NCBI RefSeq assembly: GCF_047948215.1 | Contig: NC_134461.1 | Location: forward strand, 92,090,245 to 92,154,244 | Reading direction: 5' to 3' | DNA length: 64,000 bases | From: Lycorma delicatula | Lineage: Eukaryota > Arthropoda > Insecta > Hemiptera > Fulgoridae | Shown here: positions 12,725 through 23,764 of the stretch, piece by piece | Position numbering within the stretch: the first letter of the stretch is position 1 | Layout: every line of letters starts with the position of its first letter | Notes under the pieces: model-generated | What the model was told of the DNA's origin: nothing | The model's input: only the letters and a program-made list of their open reading frames with translations | Databases searched by the model: none | Made by a program: the position numbers and the translations under genes

Positions 12725-13550
12725 CCCTTTCAACGCGCCGGAAGGCGGAGGTAGGTTTCATAAGTGCTAAGTAGAGGAATAAAAAAGATTACCACCTTAA
12801 AGATAATAAAAACTTCAAATTTACTCAATACGACAATGGTTGCATGTGAAAAATGTTTCATAAGTTTAACATACGACAACTCCCATCTTCTTACAATTCC
12901 AGCAATATTTTGGTCTTCTCTTGCCGTAAGGGTTGGAATATCAAAAATTATTTCAAACAAAATTATTAAGTAATGTTTAGAGGACTAACAAGCACTTTAA
13001 ACCGATTCGATACTGTGTCTATTAAGGGCGATATGATATTTTTTGTCTTCGAAACCCCAATTTTTCCACCTCCTGGGCCCCAATGGTTGGTGACATCAAA
13101 AAACTTCACTTAATTAAGTTTTAGGCCCTTATCCGAAGAATACTACTATTCTTCGACTTTAAACGAATTCGATATTTTACTTAACAATAAAGTTATAGTG
13201 ATATTTTGTTGTTTTTTCGAAAAAGCCTCCCCATTTCCAACCCCCATCGTCCGATTTTGTCCATTAACGAACTCGACAGAGATTTTTTGGTCGTTATATT
13301 TTATGTATCAATTTGAAAGTGATTGGCGCAAAATTACGGCAGTTATCATGTCCAAAAGAAAATGAAATATATATACGTATATAAACTTTTGAACTGACGG
13401 TGGTTTTGGGGTCTGGAGAATGTGAAACGCGAAGATATGTCGAAATTTTCCAGAAGTCGAATCATGGTACCCATTATAATAAGTAGCTTTCTTATGAAAT
13501 CTACCTAAAAACGTAACATATTTGGCGGCACATAAATCAATTTTGCATAT
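12725..13550. repeat. Rep-H, complex non-coding segment
   Basis: Higher-complexity DNA with many phrases (cgaactcgacagag, gattggcgcaaaatt, ggtggttttggggtctgg) of the kind seen in dispersed insect repeats. No second copy exists in this window, so repeat status is inferred. No open frame carries a known domain. Confidence 0.35.
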
Positions 13551-14372
13551 GAAAAATCCGAATTTTATTTATTATAATAATTTAACTAGTCTGAACGTAC
13601 TTATCTTAAACCCCATTAAAATTCAATAAAATCGTATACATCCAATAAAAGCGACTGTACCACACTTTTATAAGACTACTTCTTTTTAATGTAAGTAAAC
13701 AAAACTAATGCTGTACCCTCATCAAAATATAAGCACTTCCTTTGTTATATTATGATTGTAAGTGATTGTTACGTTATAATATAATGACGTGCTGATTGGT
13801 TGTGTTCTTAAACTCATTAAAAATGCCCTGAACACGGCATAACCCAGTATTACTAAATAATAGATATAGTATTATATTATTTATTTATAAGTTGGGTATC
13901 TTTATTTTTCTTATTACTACTGTGCTGCTATCTAATGTATCGGGTGACTGACGATATGTACTTAAATGGTATTCACTGTAGAAATGATTTTATTAACGCA
14001 ACCTTGCATTGTTACGTTTTATTTACATCTGTTCCAAAAGTAAGTGCAATAATTTTTATGTATTTTTTTTTTAATCTTTGTTTACCCCGCCCCCTTGAGC
14101 CGAACTCGCAATTAAGCATAAATACAGCTCCGCGGGGTACCACCATAGTTTGTAAATGCGTTATTATACAAGAAATAAACAAGTTGTTTACAATGAAAAG
14201 TAAATACATATAAATACAGTTTCGATCTACCATTAATAAATTATCAAAATATTGAATCCTATAATATAAAATACAATAAAATAAAATACAGTACAACATA
14301 AAATACAATACAGCTAATAAAATAAAATACAGCATGTCAGATTGCTGTTGCCATTTCTCTAAATTTAGTAGT
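13551..14372. other. Unclassified stretch with a GC-rich hairpin
   Basis: An 8-bp inverted pair taccccgc (14083-14090) and gcggggta (14132-14139) brackets 41 bases that include gagccgaactcgc. It is followed by an A/T-only tract of aaataca units at 14255-14335. No gene seen. Confidence 0.4.
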
Positions 14373-14465
14373 ACAGTTAAGGAATGTATATACTGTTTAA
14401 GATAAACATGAATCGGGTAAATACCTACAATAATTACATGAGAATAAAAAACACCAGCGGGAGTG
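14373..14465 (+). repeat. 93-bp direct repeat, copy 1
   Basis: Almost identical to 15522-15614 (about 3-4 differences). It carries gataaacatgaatcgggtaa in the middle. The two copies are 1149 bp apart. Confidence 0.9.
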
Positions 14466-15521
14466 TTTAAATGTGGAAAAAAAATTAAGGGAAGACCTGC
14501 CCAAAGAACGTTAGAAATTTATTCAGTTTTGATTGTAGCATATCGCTAACATTTGACTGGCTTAGCTAAATTGGAATGCTAAAATCGAAATGTTAATATT
14601 CATTCGTAAGAAACAAGAAAAATTAAATTAAAACAAATTCATTCATTTTCATACTAATAGAGTAGTTATTTTGGATGTTCTAATTTTTAATTAAATAATG
14701 ATTTGGTAAATAATTTCGGGAACAATAAAGAATTTAAACTATTAACAAAATCACGGTTTGCTAAAAACATTACAAACACTTGATAAACAAATTTATCAAG
14801 CTTTAGGAGAAAAAAAAACAAAATATTCATATTTTATTCCGTTATTATAATTATTTTTTTTAAATAAAAATTGACTGCAATATATTTATTTTTTAACCCC
14901 TACAAATGGGTAAAGAATATTTTATAAATAAGTACAAAGAGATTCACCGTTATTAATTGCTTTTAAGTTGTTTTTGTTTTCATCACTTACGCCTACAAAA
15001 ATAAATATCTCTCCATTATAATTATTTTTCTTTCTCTCTCATTCTCTCTTCTATCTGTCTAAAAAAACGCACTTATTTCTTCTCTCTCACACAAAATCAT
15101 CATCATCATCATCATCATCTGTCTCTTAATTAAAATAATCCAATCTCTCTTTTCATCACAATTTATAATCTCCATCATAACAGAATTATTATTATTGTTG
15201 TTATCTTTTCTTTTGTTTATCAATGGACGAACACCAGGTCTCTCTCAGAAGAGCAATTACTACAACTTATATAAAAGAATACCAAAGATACAAGAGATCC
15301 AATTTTAATCAACTTATTCAAAAAGGAAACTTACGTTCGTGCGTAAACTGATTAATAAATAAATAAAGAGAAATATAAAACTGTATTTCTTTATTCGGAA
15401 TTTTTGATGGAAGACTATTGTACTTTTTGTTCTAAACCAATTAAATCAAAGCCTCTTTTCTTCAAAACATTGGAATTATTATTTTATTTGAAAAATCAGT
15501 TCATGAGTTTACTAATATTGA
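14466..15521. other. Segment between the direct repeats
   Basis: AT-rich, no coding frame. It has a C/T-rich tract at 15030-15180 with a (CAT)n run at 15097-15119. No LTR features such as a primer-binding site or polypurine tract were seen. Confidence 0.5.
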
Positions 15522-15614
15522 ACAGTTAAGTAATGTATATACTGTTTAAGATAAACATGAATCGGGTAAATACCTACAATAATTACATGAGAAGAAAAAA
15601 CACGAGCGGGAGTA
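15522..15614 (+). repeat. 93-bp direct repeat, copy 2
   Basis: Partner of 14373-14465. Immediately 3' come two short aacgctaga units (15614-15650), which copy 1 lacks. Confidence 0.9.
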
Positions 15615-15795
15615 ACGCTAGAGTAACACATTGTAACGCTAGATGGGAAAAACTCGGCATATATAACATATATATCAGATTTCGAAAAAGAAAAAAAAAA
15701 CCAGTTTCTATAGCAGTTTGGAAAATTTCGGTTTATTCTGTAAATCTGAATGAGAACGGATTCTATGAGAAATCATTCAAACACTGCTTTTAATA

Positions 15796-17055
15796 TAGAA
15801 TTTTCAAAAAGTGACGCAACCTTATAGAAGAATGTTTTCTTCTTTTCTTTCATATTTAATTGAAGAAAATTGAGGAAAATTCGGTTACATAATCTAACAA
15901 AGAATAATCATTGTCTTCCAATACATTAGACGTGCCAGTTATTCCCAAACCCAGAATACCTTTACAGAAAAGTATGGTGTGGATGTACCAAACAAGTCCT
16001 CCATCAAGCGGCTGTACGAAAAGTTCCAAGAGACAGGGAATGTGGCAGATGTAGCCAAAAGTGGGACCGAAATTGATAACACCAGAAAAGTTAATCGATA
16101 TGCAAGCTGCATATTCTGTTAATCCCAAAAAATCTGTACGACGCCTATCTAATCAGTCTGGCATCTTCGTTGATAATGCTCAAACGGAATTACACAAGTG
16201 TTTAAAGATGCATTCGTACGGAATTCGTGTTGTTCACGAGTTGTTACCTGCAGACATTGGAAAACGTGTAGATTTCTGTGAGCGGTTCATGTCGTCTGTT
16301 GCGCCAGACGGGGAAGAACTCGATGTGTGAACAGTGAGCGCTACAAACACATGGTGGAACAAATTGTAAACACTGTACCTGCTTTCTGTCAGCGGTTCAT
16401 GTCAATTGTAACGCCAGATGGGGAAAAACTCGATGATTGGTTTTGGTGTGACGCGGCATGATTCCACCTTGACAGATACGTGAATGCACAAAATTCACGC
16501 ATTTGATTTACGGAAATCAACATCAGCTGGACGAGTCTCCTCTACACGGACAAAAAATAGAAGTTTGGTGTGCAATGTCACGAAGACGAATCTTCAGGAC
16601 ATTCTTTCATGCCACAGTGAACAGTGAGCGCTACATACAAATGGTGCAATAATTTGTAAACACTATACCTCCGACAGGCTAGAGTATATATGGTTTCAAT
16701 ATGGCAATGCTACGGCTCATAGAGCCAACAACATTATGACTTTCTTGGATCAGTTTTTTCATGGATAAGTGATTTCAAAGGAATTGTGGCCCCTCTCGGT
16801 CACCTGATTTATCCCCTCCTAACGTTTTCTTGCGGAGATACCTTAAGGATGCTGCATAAAACACTCGTCCTCACACCGTTCCCGAATTGCCGAACGATAT
16901 GTCGCTGTAATTCCTCAATAAACATTACAACATGAGTTTAAGAACATTTGACGTCGTATTCAATTACGTGAATCGCATAATGGAGGCCCCACTTTCAACA
17001 ACTATTGTGACTTGCTCATTTTCCCATAAGGTTTTATCACTTTTTGAACACACTG
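15796..17055 (+). mobile_element. Decayed Tc1/mariner-like transposon with inverted ends
   Basis: Inverted ends are visible: ttcaaaaagtgacgcaacctt at 15802-15822 pairs imperfectly with aaggttttatcactttttgaa at 17028-17048. TA lies directly outside both ends (15794-15795 and 17056-17057), as expected for this superfamily. The element is ~1.26 kb, the usual size. Inside lies one transposase fossil (next entry) whose middle is rearranged. Confidence 0.75.
15905..16960 (+). pseudogene. Tc1/mariner-like transposase fossil (PNKSS/DUF4817-type)
   Basis: Plus-strand fragments in several frames. A helix-turn-helix block PNKSSIKRLYEKFQETGNVAD lies at ~15989-16050. NPKKSVRRLSNQSG (16122-16163) matches the second HTH. 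HSYGIRVVHELLPADIGKRV (16210-16269) is followed by DFCERFM. Later come DRYVNAQN with TDKKIGVWCAMSRRR (16470-16590), then SRSPDLSPPNVFLRRYLKD (16795-16850). The order and spacing fit the insect family whose transposases carry this N-terminal HTH. Many stops and shifts: inactive. Odd: the block at 16279-16325 is repeated at 16389-16435, with a stretch like 16617-16672 between (see findings). Confidence 0.75.
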
Positions 17056-17057
17056 TA

Positions 17058-17612
17058 CTTATTTTACGGGTTTATACTCTATATCCCCTACGTAACATAT
17101 TTAGCAGTTCCTAAAATTACATAATAAATATTGATAACCTATAAAAAATTGTCTGTTCGATTAAAATAAATAAGAATCGATATTAATATTATTATTTAGC
17201 ATTAATTATATAATTTATTTATAATCCATTTTATTTATGTTTGAAATTAATGTATGTATACCGTTCCAGCGTAAGGTTAAGTTAGTAAAACTATTCCTAC
17301 TGAAGCCAGGAAACTTTGAATATAGGGTCTGTTTCCCGAGAAAACTAGGAAATAATAATAGTAAAGAAGTAATGATAATTAATTCATAAATAAACAATGA
17401 GATATTACACACAATGTAAAAGTATATACATAATTGAATAATATCACAGAAATAATTGATCATTTCCACAGAACTGAAGAACGCAGCCCGTCATCAATAG
17501 ACGGGGAAAACGTTTATTTACGTCAGTTCCAAACGTATACGAAAAGAAGTAAAGTTTTTCCAAATTACAATAATTACTTTCTTTACAAAAACCCGTGATA
17601 AACATTTATAAC
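17058..17612. other. AT-rich stretch, no gene seen
   Basis: Nothing recognised apart from slightly more complex sequence at 17260-17350. Confidence 0.5.
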
Positions 17613-17626
17613 AATCACATAATTTT

Positions 17627-17788
17627 GTCGGCCTCAGTGGCGCGAGTGGTAGCGTCTCGGCCTTTCACCCGGAGGTCCCGGATTCGAATCCCGGTCAGGC
17701 ATGGCATTTTTCACACACGCTACAAATCATTCATCTCATCCTCTGTGCAGTAGTGCTTAACTGCGGACCCGAGGTTAAACAGAAAATA
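17627..17788 (+). repeat. SINE-A copy, full length with 14-bp target duplication
   Basis: The best-preserved SINE-A (162 bp). The tRNA-like head is gtcggcctcagtggcgcga, with cctttcacccggagg in the anticodon-arm position and box B gattcgaatcc. Then come aggcatggcattttt and cacacgctacaaatcattc, with the tail cggacccgaggttaaac. The perfect 14-bp repeat aatcacataatttt flanks it (17613-17626, 17789-17802). The head most resembles tRNA-Glu; RNA polymerase III transcription is implied by boxes A and B. Confidence 0.95.
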
Positions 17789-18141
17789 AATCACATAATT
17801 TTATTTAGTAAATAGAATAAATTTATTTTAATTATTTTCTCAGATTTTCTTAAAGAAAACACATAAAATATGAATTCTGCGCGCTGTAATTTATTCCTTT
17901 GTGATTCTCTTTGTTAACAATTTTATTATCGATCCTCATAAAGTTTTCTTCGTTATCTAAGATAGATTACATAAATTTTACAATTCCGTTTTCTTGTCTT
18001 ATTTAACTAACTGATCGATATGCTCGGGTAGATTACAGTATTATATCATTCAAAAGATAAAAAGATATTTTTAATAAAAAAAGAAAAATGAGACTAGAGA
18101 AATTGTTACTAACTTTACGTAATATACTAACATTTCTTTTT

Positions 18142-18622
18142 CTGTTTAGCCTCCGGAACCACCGTCAGGATTACTTCAGAGGATGAATGAGAATAATATA
18201 CATGCATGAGTGTAAATGAAGCGTAGTCTTGTACAGTCACAGGTCGACTATTTCTGAGATGTGTGGTTAATTGAAACCCAACCACCAAAAATAAAAAAAA
18301 ATTTTCATTTTCTTCAAATCGAAAAAATACCGAGTTCCGGCCGCAAGAGAGGGACCCGGGAACGACACTGTCGGACCCAGATTACCCCTCTCTGGGTTTG
18401 TTAGAGGCAAGGCACAAGATGAATTCCTCAAAATATCCAAACCGGCGAGCCGACCTGCCGTACCGGATATACAGCCGGCGGACAGGGAGGCTCGTTAGAA
18501 TCTAGAGACTTTCTGCTTGGGACGAGCTAAGCTTAAATGCAAATCTCTTCCAAGCAGAACAGAGGGGAAAAAACCACCAAAGAATACCGGTATTCAAATC
18601 CGTAGATCGTGGATACCGGTAA
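18142..18622 (-). repeat. SINE-B copy interrupted by an insertion
   Basis: The tail half (18142-18289) and the middle part (18572-18622) are continuous in other SINE-B copies. Here they are separated by 18290-18571. The head beyond 18622 is missing. Confidence 0.85.
18290..18571 (+). mobile_element. GC-rich 282-bp insertion in SINE-B
   Basis: Flanked by the perfect 10-bp repeat aaccaccaaa (18280-18289 and 18572-18581), so it inserted as a unit. It is much richer in GC than its surroundings and ends in gaggggaaaaa on the plus strand, suggesting a retroposed 3' end. One plus frame stays open through most of it and stops at 18503-18505, with FRPQERDPGTTLSDPDYPS inside; no domain is recognised. 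It could be a 5'-truncated LINE or an unrelated SINE. Confidence 0.7.
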
Positions 18623-19479
18623 TGTACTAACATAACATTACGTATTACGTAATGTTACTAACATTTACGTAAAATCATTAAATTCATCTCATCATAATAA
18701 AGATGGAAATACATTCGCACACATTTTTCTATCAATTACCATAACCCTGATATTTTGTGATTTACTGAACCTATGAAACTAGTGTAACAAAGATTTAATA
18801 ATGTAAACTTTTTTTATAATTATTAAAAATACAGAAGTGGGAGAAAATACTGATTAAAACTGCAGTTTACGTTTAGAAATTTGATATAAAAAAAAAATGT
18901 ATAACAAAATCTGTGTTGAAGTAACATAATTTTTAAGAGTAACCAAAGCACAGTTATTTTGTTCTTAAAAAACAAAAATTATAAATACAACAATTAATCG
19001 TCGAAAGGTAAAAATAATTTCGACGTTGTCCGTTATGTCAATATGAAGCTCACAATTGTTATAATTAAATATTCCTGATGATAGATTAATATCCGAAAGC
19101 ACTCGGACGTAATAATAAAAATAGTTGGAAATTATTATGTAATTAAATTAAGCCTGTTCTCATTATTAATGATAGACAATGTTTTTTCTATTTGTTAGCA
19201 TTTATAATCGGTACCTCATAGGGAATCGTAAGTACATTTGATTCACGATACTCGTAATATCGTGAAGAGAGACCCAGACGAAAGCCCTTATTAAAGCATT
19301 CAAAGGTCCATCACCTCATATATAGGAAAAGTATTTAAGTGATCCAACTAAAGTTCAATACTTAATATAACACAGGTAGATAAGAATAAAAATAAAAACA
19401 ACGTCATCAATACCAATATATGAAAACAACACTATAGATAAAACAAATATTCGTCGGTAAATAGAAATAGCTGTAACTC
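18623..19479. other. AT-rich stretch, no gene seen
   Basis: The last ~280 bases (19200-19479) are less AT-rich and could be 3'UTR of the jockey-like element that follows; this is inference. Confidence 0.4.
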
Positions 19480-20574
19480 ATAGATTATCAGAGTGACCTT
19501 CACTACACAGTGACAGAGTTATCCAGTGTTCCCACTCCTTAGACTCCTTCTCCAGGTCACTCCTCTGGTTACATCTTCCAGGTTCAGTACATGAAAACGT
19601 TTTAGTCACCTGATGTCATCGCTGTTACCCAATCGATTTACTGCCAGATAATTTACACGTTTCACTAACCTTTGTTTGTACCGCGAGTTACATGTTTGAA
19701 TCTCTTCGTAAAAAGAAGGTAATCCTAGATAGTCAAGAATTTCTCTACAACTAACAAACCACGGCGCCTCTGTTATGATCCTCACCAATTTATTTTAGAA
19801 TGTCTGAATTATCTCAATATTACTGTTACTCGTCATACCCTACAATTGGATCCCATACGTTTAGATAGGTTTAAAAATAACTCAGCAGATGGAACGGTTT
19901 ATTAGATAACGATAATTGTGAGTTTCTACCCAGCAACCGGTTTAGTTCCTGATACTTGATGTTAAGCTGTTCCTTTTTTCTACCGCGTGGCCTTCCACGT
20001 CAGGTGACGATCCAAGTGTAGGCCAAGGTACCGTACCCAATCCGTGAGGAATGTAGACGCCATTCAGGTGGACCCATGAACAATCACCCCTTCATATCAT
20101 AAATGTCACACGGTTCGATTTGTTCTGATTCACCCTCAATTTCCATTTTGTCAGACACGCGCCGATCTTGTCTAACTCTGATTGCAGTTTAGTCGAGGCT
20201 TGATTCGGATCTTCATCGTTAGCTAGGATTGCCGTGTCGTTTGAAAACCGTGCGATAGTATTGGAATCCGGAGCAGGAAGGTCTGATGTGAAAATTGAGT
20301 ACAGAACAGGCCCCAGAACTGAACTCTGAGGAACACCCGATTTCGTATCGAAGAAACCAGATAATTCCTGATTGAACTCACCCTGGGAAAAATGCCCATC
20401 ACGGTAATTCCGCAGAACTAAGTAAAATGGCTGAGGGGTTTTTTTTATGGCTTATATAGCAGACCAGGAAGCCAGATCTTATCAAAGGCCTGCTGAACAT
20501 CCAGAAACGCTGGTGAGTAGTGCATCTGGTTACGACGGTAACAGCTCGAAGAAAAATTGATGATCTAGTATAAT
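19480..20574 (-). mobile_element. Jockey-clade LINE fragment, 5'-truncated
   Basis: The minus strand encodes the second half of a jockey-type reverse transcriptase. AFLDVQQAFDKIWLPGLLYK lies near 20505-20447. QSSVLGPVLYSIFTSDLPAP follows, with minor frame repair. The catalytic motif has decayed to ARFSNDTAILANDED (20252-20205; FADD expected). Next is a thumb region, and then IRIITEAPWFVS, with SRYKQRLVKRVNYLAVNRLGN near the C-terminus (19790-19610). Several stops and a lost catalytic Asp make it inactive. The element starts abruptly at the (AGATAT)n array. Confidence 0.8.
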
Positions 20575-20634
20575 CTAGATATAGATATAGATATAGATAT
20601 AGATATAGATATAGATATAGATATAGATATAGAT
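20575..20634 (+). repeat. (AGATAT)n hexamer array
   Basis: About ten hexamer units between two copies of atctag(t)ata, at the truncated 5' end of the jockey fragment. Confidence 0.95.
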
Positions 20635-21539
20635 CTAGTATAAGAATATTTCTTTACGACACCAATTTCTGAGTTAGCATAATTTTCTGAAGATAGTTTG
20701 CCCTACCAAAATACTAATGATGAAAAACTTTGTAATTATTTTTTTTATCCACAAAAAGTAATCTGTTCTTTTGATATGGAGGAAATAAAATGTCTCTAAT
20801 GTTTTTAAAAAAGTTCTTTACAATCTTATATTAATATAACTCACTCACGATCAATCGTGTCAATGACGTAATTATTTCGTCTTCTTTTTGATTATCTATA
20901 AATTAACGCCGAGATTCGTACGTCAATCCATTCATAAAAAGACAAACAAATATGTATTTCAATGATTGAATTCTTATTTTTTCCTGTTTCAGTATAAACA
21001 ACAAAATTTAATAATACAGGCCAAACAAAAATAATTCAATGAAAAATATACAATTTACAGCACTTAAAATTAAATTACATAATTTTAAGTAGTGATGTTA
21101 TTTATTTATATTGAATGAAAATTTCTTACCTATGTAGGTTAATGATAATAATACAATTATTTTTATAAATTTGTGTGAGTGTATAATTTATACAATATCT
21201 CTTTTTTTTCTATTTACAAGCAAGGACATTGTTTTTTTTATTTATTTTTATAAAAAAAAAACCAATCATTTGGAAAAGATAATATGTACATTACAATATC
21301 GTGATAGTTTGAGGGCGTTAACAAGAATACAAGGATTTGTTTTGTGTTTGTGTATACGTATATATGTTTTCGAAAAGTAAGAGAGAGTGAAGTAAATAGG
21401 TTGGTGAAGACATAAGAATGAAAACAAAAACGATAAGTAAAGGTAAAAGTAAAGGACGAGGATGGACATGTACAGTGACTCACAAGAATATAATCTATAT
21501 TATATAGCCTTGAAATAGCCTAACTGGAACCACAAACAT
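20635..21539. other. AT-rich stretch, no gene seen
   Basis: No repeat family or coding frame recognised. The minus-strand frames at 21238-21483 are low-complexity (F/Y/S-rich) and unlikely to be coding. Confidence 0.45.
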
Positions 21540-21780
21540 AGACCGTATCCTCGCGTAGCAGAGCAGAGGTTTTAGCCGCAAGCTGTTTTTATAAGATGAA
21601 CACTAACTTCTATCCTTCCTATCTGTAAACGTTTTTTCTTTCTTTTATATCCGTGGTTTTTTAACCGGCGTGGCGGTCTGTTAAATTTACCTGAGTGAAT
21701 GAACAGAACAGACGAATATTTAAGAACGATGGTAACTACACAGGCTCCCCGCTGGCGCACTAGCTTCTACTACTGCCATA
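21540..21780. other. GC-richer unique segment
   Basis: Contains several CpG-bearing words (cctcgcgtagcag, aaccggcgtggcgg, ccccgctggcgcact), unusual for this window. It matches no other segment here. A 62-codon minus-strand frame crosses it without a recognisable domain. Possibilities are a regulatory element, an untranslated exon or a TE relic. Confidence 0.35.
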
Positions 21781-22501
21781 TTATCATTATTGTATTACTA
21801 TTAACCACTGTTCTATGTTAAATAATACATATACAAAAATAAAAAAATACGTACACGGTTAGCATAAAATCAAATAAGCCGCATAAGAAAAAATATATTA
21901 CTCTAATAGAAATAAATGCTTATTATTTTATTTATGTTATGTACAACAGAATTTGAAAATTATAAAACTCCTGAAAATATTTTATTGAGGGAGTATTGAT
22001 TTATGCTAATAAAAATTATACACGATATTTTTTAATTCGGTCGGCTAAAGAAAAAAGATCACCCGTTGAGTAAAATAGAATGATTTAAATGTACAATAAA
22101 TAGATCAGGTTTTTATTTGACGGGACATAGGGAGGTCTTCAGACAACTTGAATTTGAAATGTTATTTTTATGTTACGCTCAAACACAAATAGATTCTGTG
22201 TATCATGTTTCACAAGAAAGATTAAAAATTATAGGAACTTAAATTATTGTTTATTGAGTCTCAATAATGTAGAAAAGTAATAACAGCTTATTATAAACAT
22301 ATTTTTATTATTTTATTGAAAAACTGTCATAAATTGGTTACTATTTAAATGGGGTTTTAAAAACTTATTATTTTTTTCGTTCACGTCATCTTTAGATCCT
22401 TTTAACATAAATTGGCTTTTTTCTTTTCCCAGAATCTCTTCATTATCTCTGATTATTTTTTCTTCTTCCTTCGGTCTACTTGAGATTTCTTTAAGGTTTA
22501 T
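21781..22501. other. AT-rich stretch with one charged open frame
   Basis: On the minus strand, 22518-22313 is open for 68 codons. It is K/E-rich (PKEEEKIIRDNEEIL inside) and cut at its 5' side by the Rep-E boundary. No ATG opens it and no family is recognised. Confidence 0.35.
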
Positions 22502-23401
22502 TACTTTCCCTTATAGATAGCGCTACAGCTACAGAAGGGGAATTATTGCAATCGGTCCAATCTGGGCGTATACGGTTTTCATCGGATCTTGTCGTTTTAA
22601 CACCTAAGGAACCCCAAAAGTTAAAAAAACCGGATAGAAATTTTCCAGATGTTAATGTTTGTATGTACTCGCGCGCGCGTTTTTTGTGTTGGCCTCTAAA
22701 TCACCTTATATCACCATAACTAATGGACCGATTTTGCCAAACTTGGTCAGATTACTTCTATATATAGGGAATTGATGCTATTAAATTTTCAACTTAAAAG
22801 GTCAAGGTGAGGCTGTAGAGAAAGGTTACCTCAATATCTCGAAATTTCGTCTAAGGTTATATTTTCTTAACAATTAAAAAATAATCATATTTGCAACAAA
22901 AAAAAAACCCCGTTTTTGTAAAATTGCACTCCCACCCCAAAAAAGTGCTCTAAACTAGTGCTGTGTTGTGACGTCACAGATGAGCGGTAGAATTAAATAA
23001 ATAAATAATATTTAAAGTGTAAAAAAGTAGCTCGGTCTGGCTGGGTCTGGAACTCGATCGCCCAGTTGTCTCGGTATCTGGTGCGTTACGCCTCACGGCT
23101 ACACCAGTCTGTCGACCGTACAAACGAAATTTGTTCTATGTAAATTATGAAATTACATTAGTTTAATTAGTACCGCCATACCCGCGCGAATTAAATACGG
23201 TATACGCGCGCGTTTTAGTTAGAATTATTAAATTAAATAAACGAAAAAATATTTTGTTTAAATAAAATGATAAATATTTTAAATTAAGTTGTGTGTGTAA
23301 GCCGCACATCAGAAATAACCCACAGTTGTAGGACTTTCTCGGTAGCCGGGAAAGTCGTACTCCGGTACGCGATTTTAGCCGCGTGACGGGAAAGTCCTAA
23401 G
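22502..23401 (+). repeat. Rep-E copy, ~900 bp
   Basis: Starts tactttccc, followed by the partner gggaa and attgcaatcggtcc; then gaccgattttgccaaacttgg. The distal part carries gcgcgcgttttagttagaat, which is also in the 46204 copy. It ends in nested hairpins: aggactttc ... gaaagtcct (23332-23399), with gccgcgtgacggg inside. The segment 23030-23130 contains a reversed tRNA-like gggtctggaactcgatcgcc. Confidence 0.75.
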
Positions 23402-23475
23402 TTGCCAGATTTTATTTAAAAACTTAACTTCAACAAATTTTCTTCTTGTAAATTTTTGTTTACCCTTCTTCGAGG

Positions 23476-23635
23476 TTTTTTTTTTTTAACCTCCGGGACC
23501 ACTATTAGGTATTGCTTCAGAGGATGAAATGAATGATTTGTAGCATGTGTGAAAATGCCATGCCTGACCGGGATTCGAACCCGGGACTTCCGGATGAAAG
23601 GCCGAAACGCTACCACTCGCGCTACGGGGACGGCT
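23476..23635 (-). repeat. SINE-A copy
   Basis: Minus strand: head gccgtccccgtagcgcgag, box B gggttcgaatcc, then aggcatggcattttcacac and the tail ggtcccggaggttaaaa. No clear target duplication was found. Confidence 0.85.
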
Positions 23636-23764
23636 CTTTTTCGATCTGTTTGTAGCAATCTGTTTTTGTCTTTTTTTATTAATAAAATTAAAAATGTTTT
23701 TCATCAGTCCGTTGTTGTTCATTCTATATAAATACGCACAGAATTTTATATCCTTCTTTTCCTC

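Noticed and set aside
14373..15614. LTR retrotransposon bounded by the 93-bp repeats
   Set aside because: No TG...CA ends, primer-binding site, polypurine tract or gag/pol reading was seen between them.
17627..17710. tRNA gene-like heads (also at 4390, 23560, 33820, 48749, 62451)
   Set aside because: Boxes A and B are good, but acceptor stems do not pair properly, each continues into the same SINE body, and target duplications surround several copies. They are SINE heads, not tRNA genes.
20575..20634. Regular array that might suggest CRISPR
   Set aside because: A plain hexamer microsatellite with no spacers, in a eukaryotic genome.
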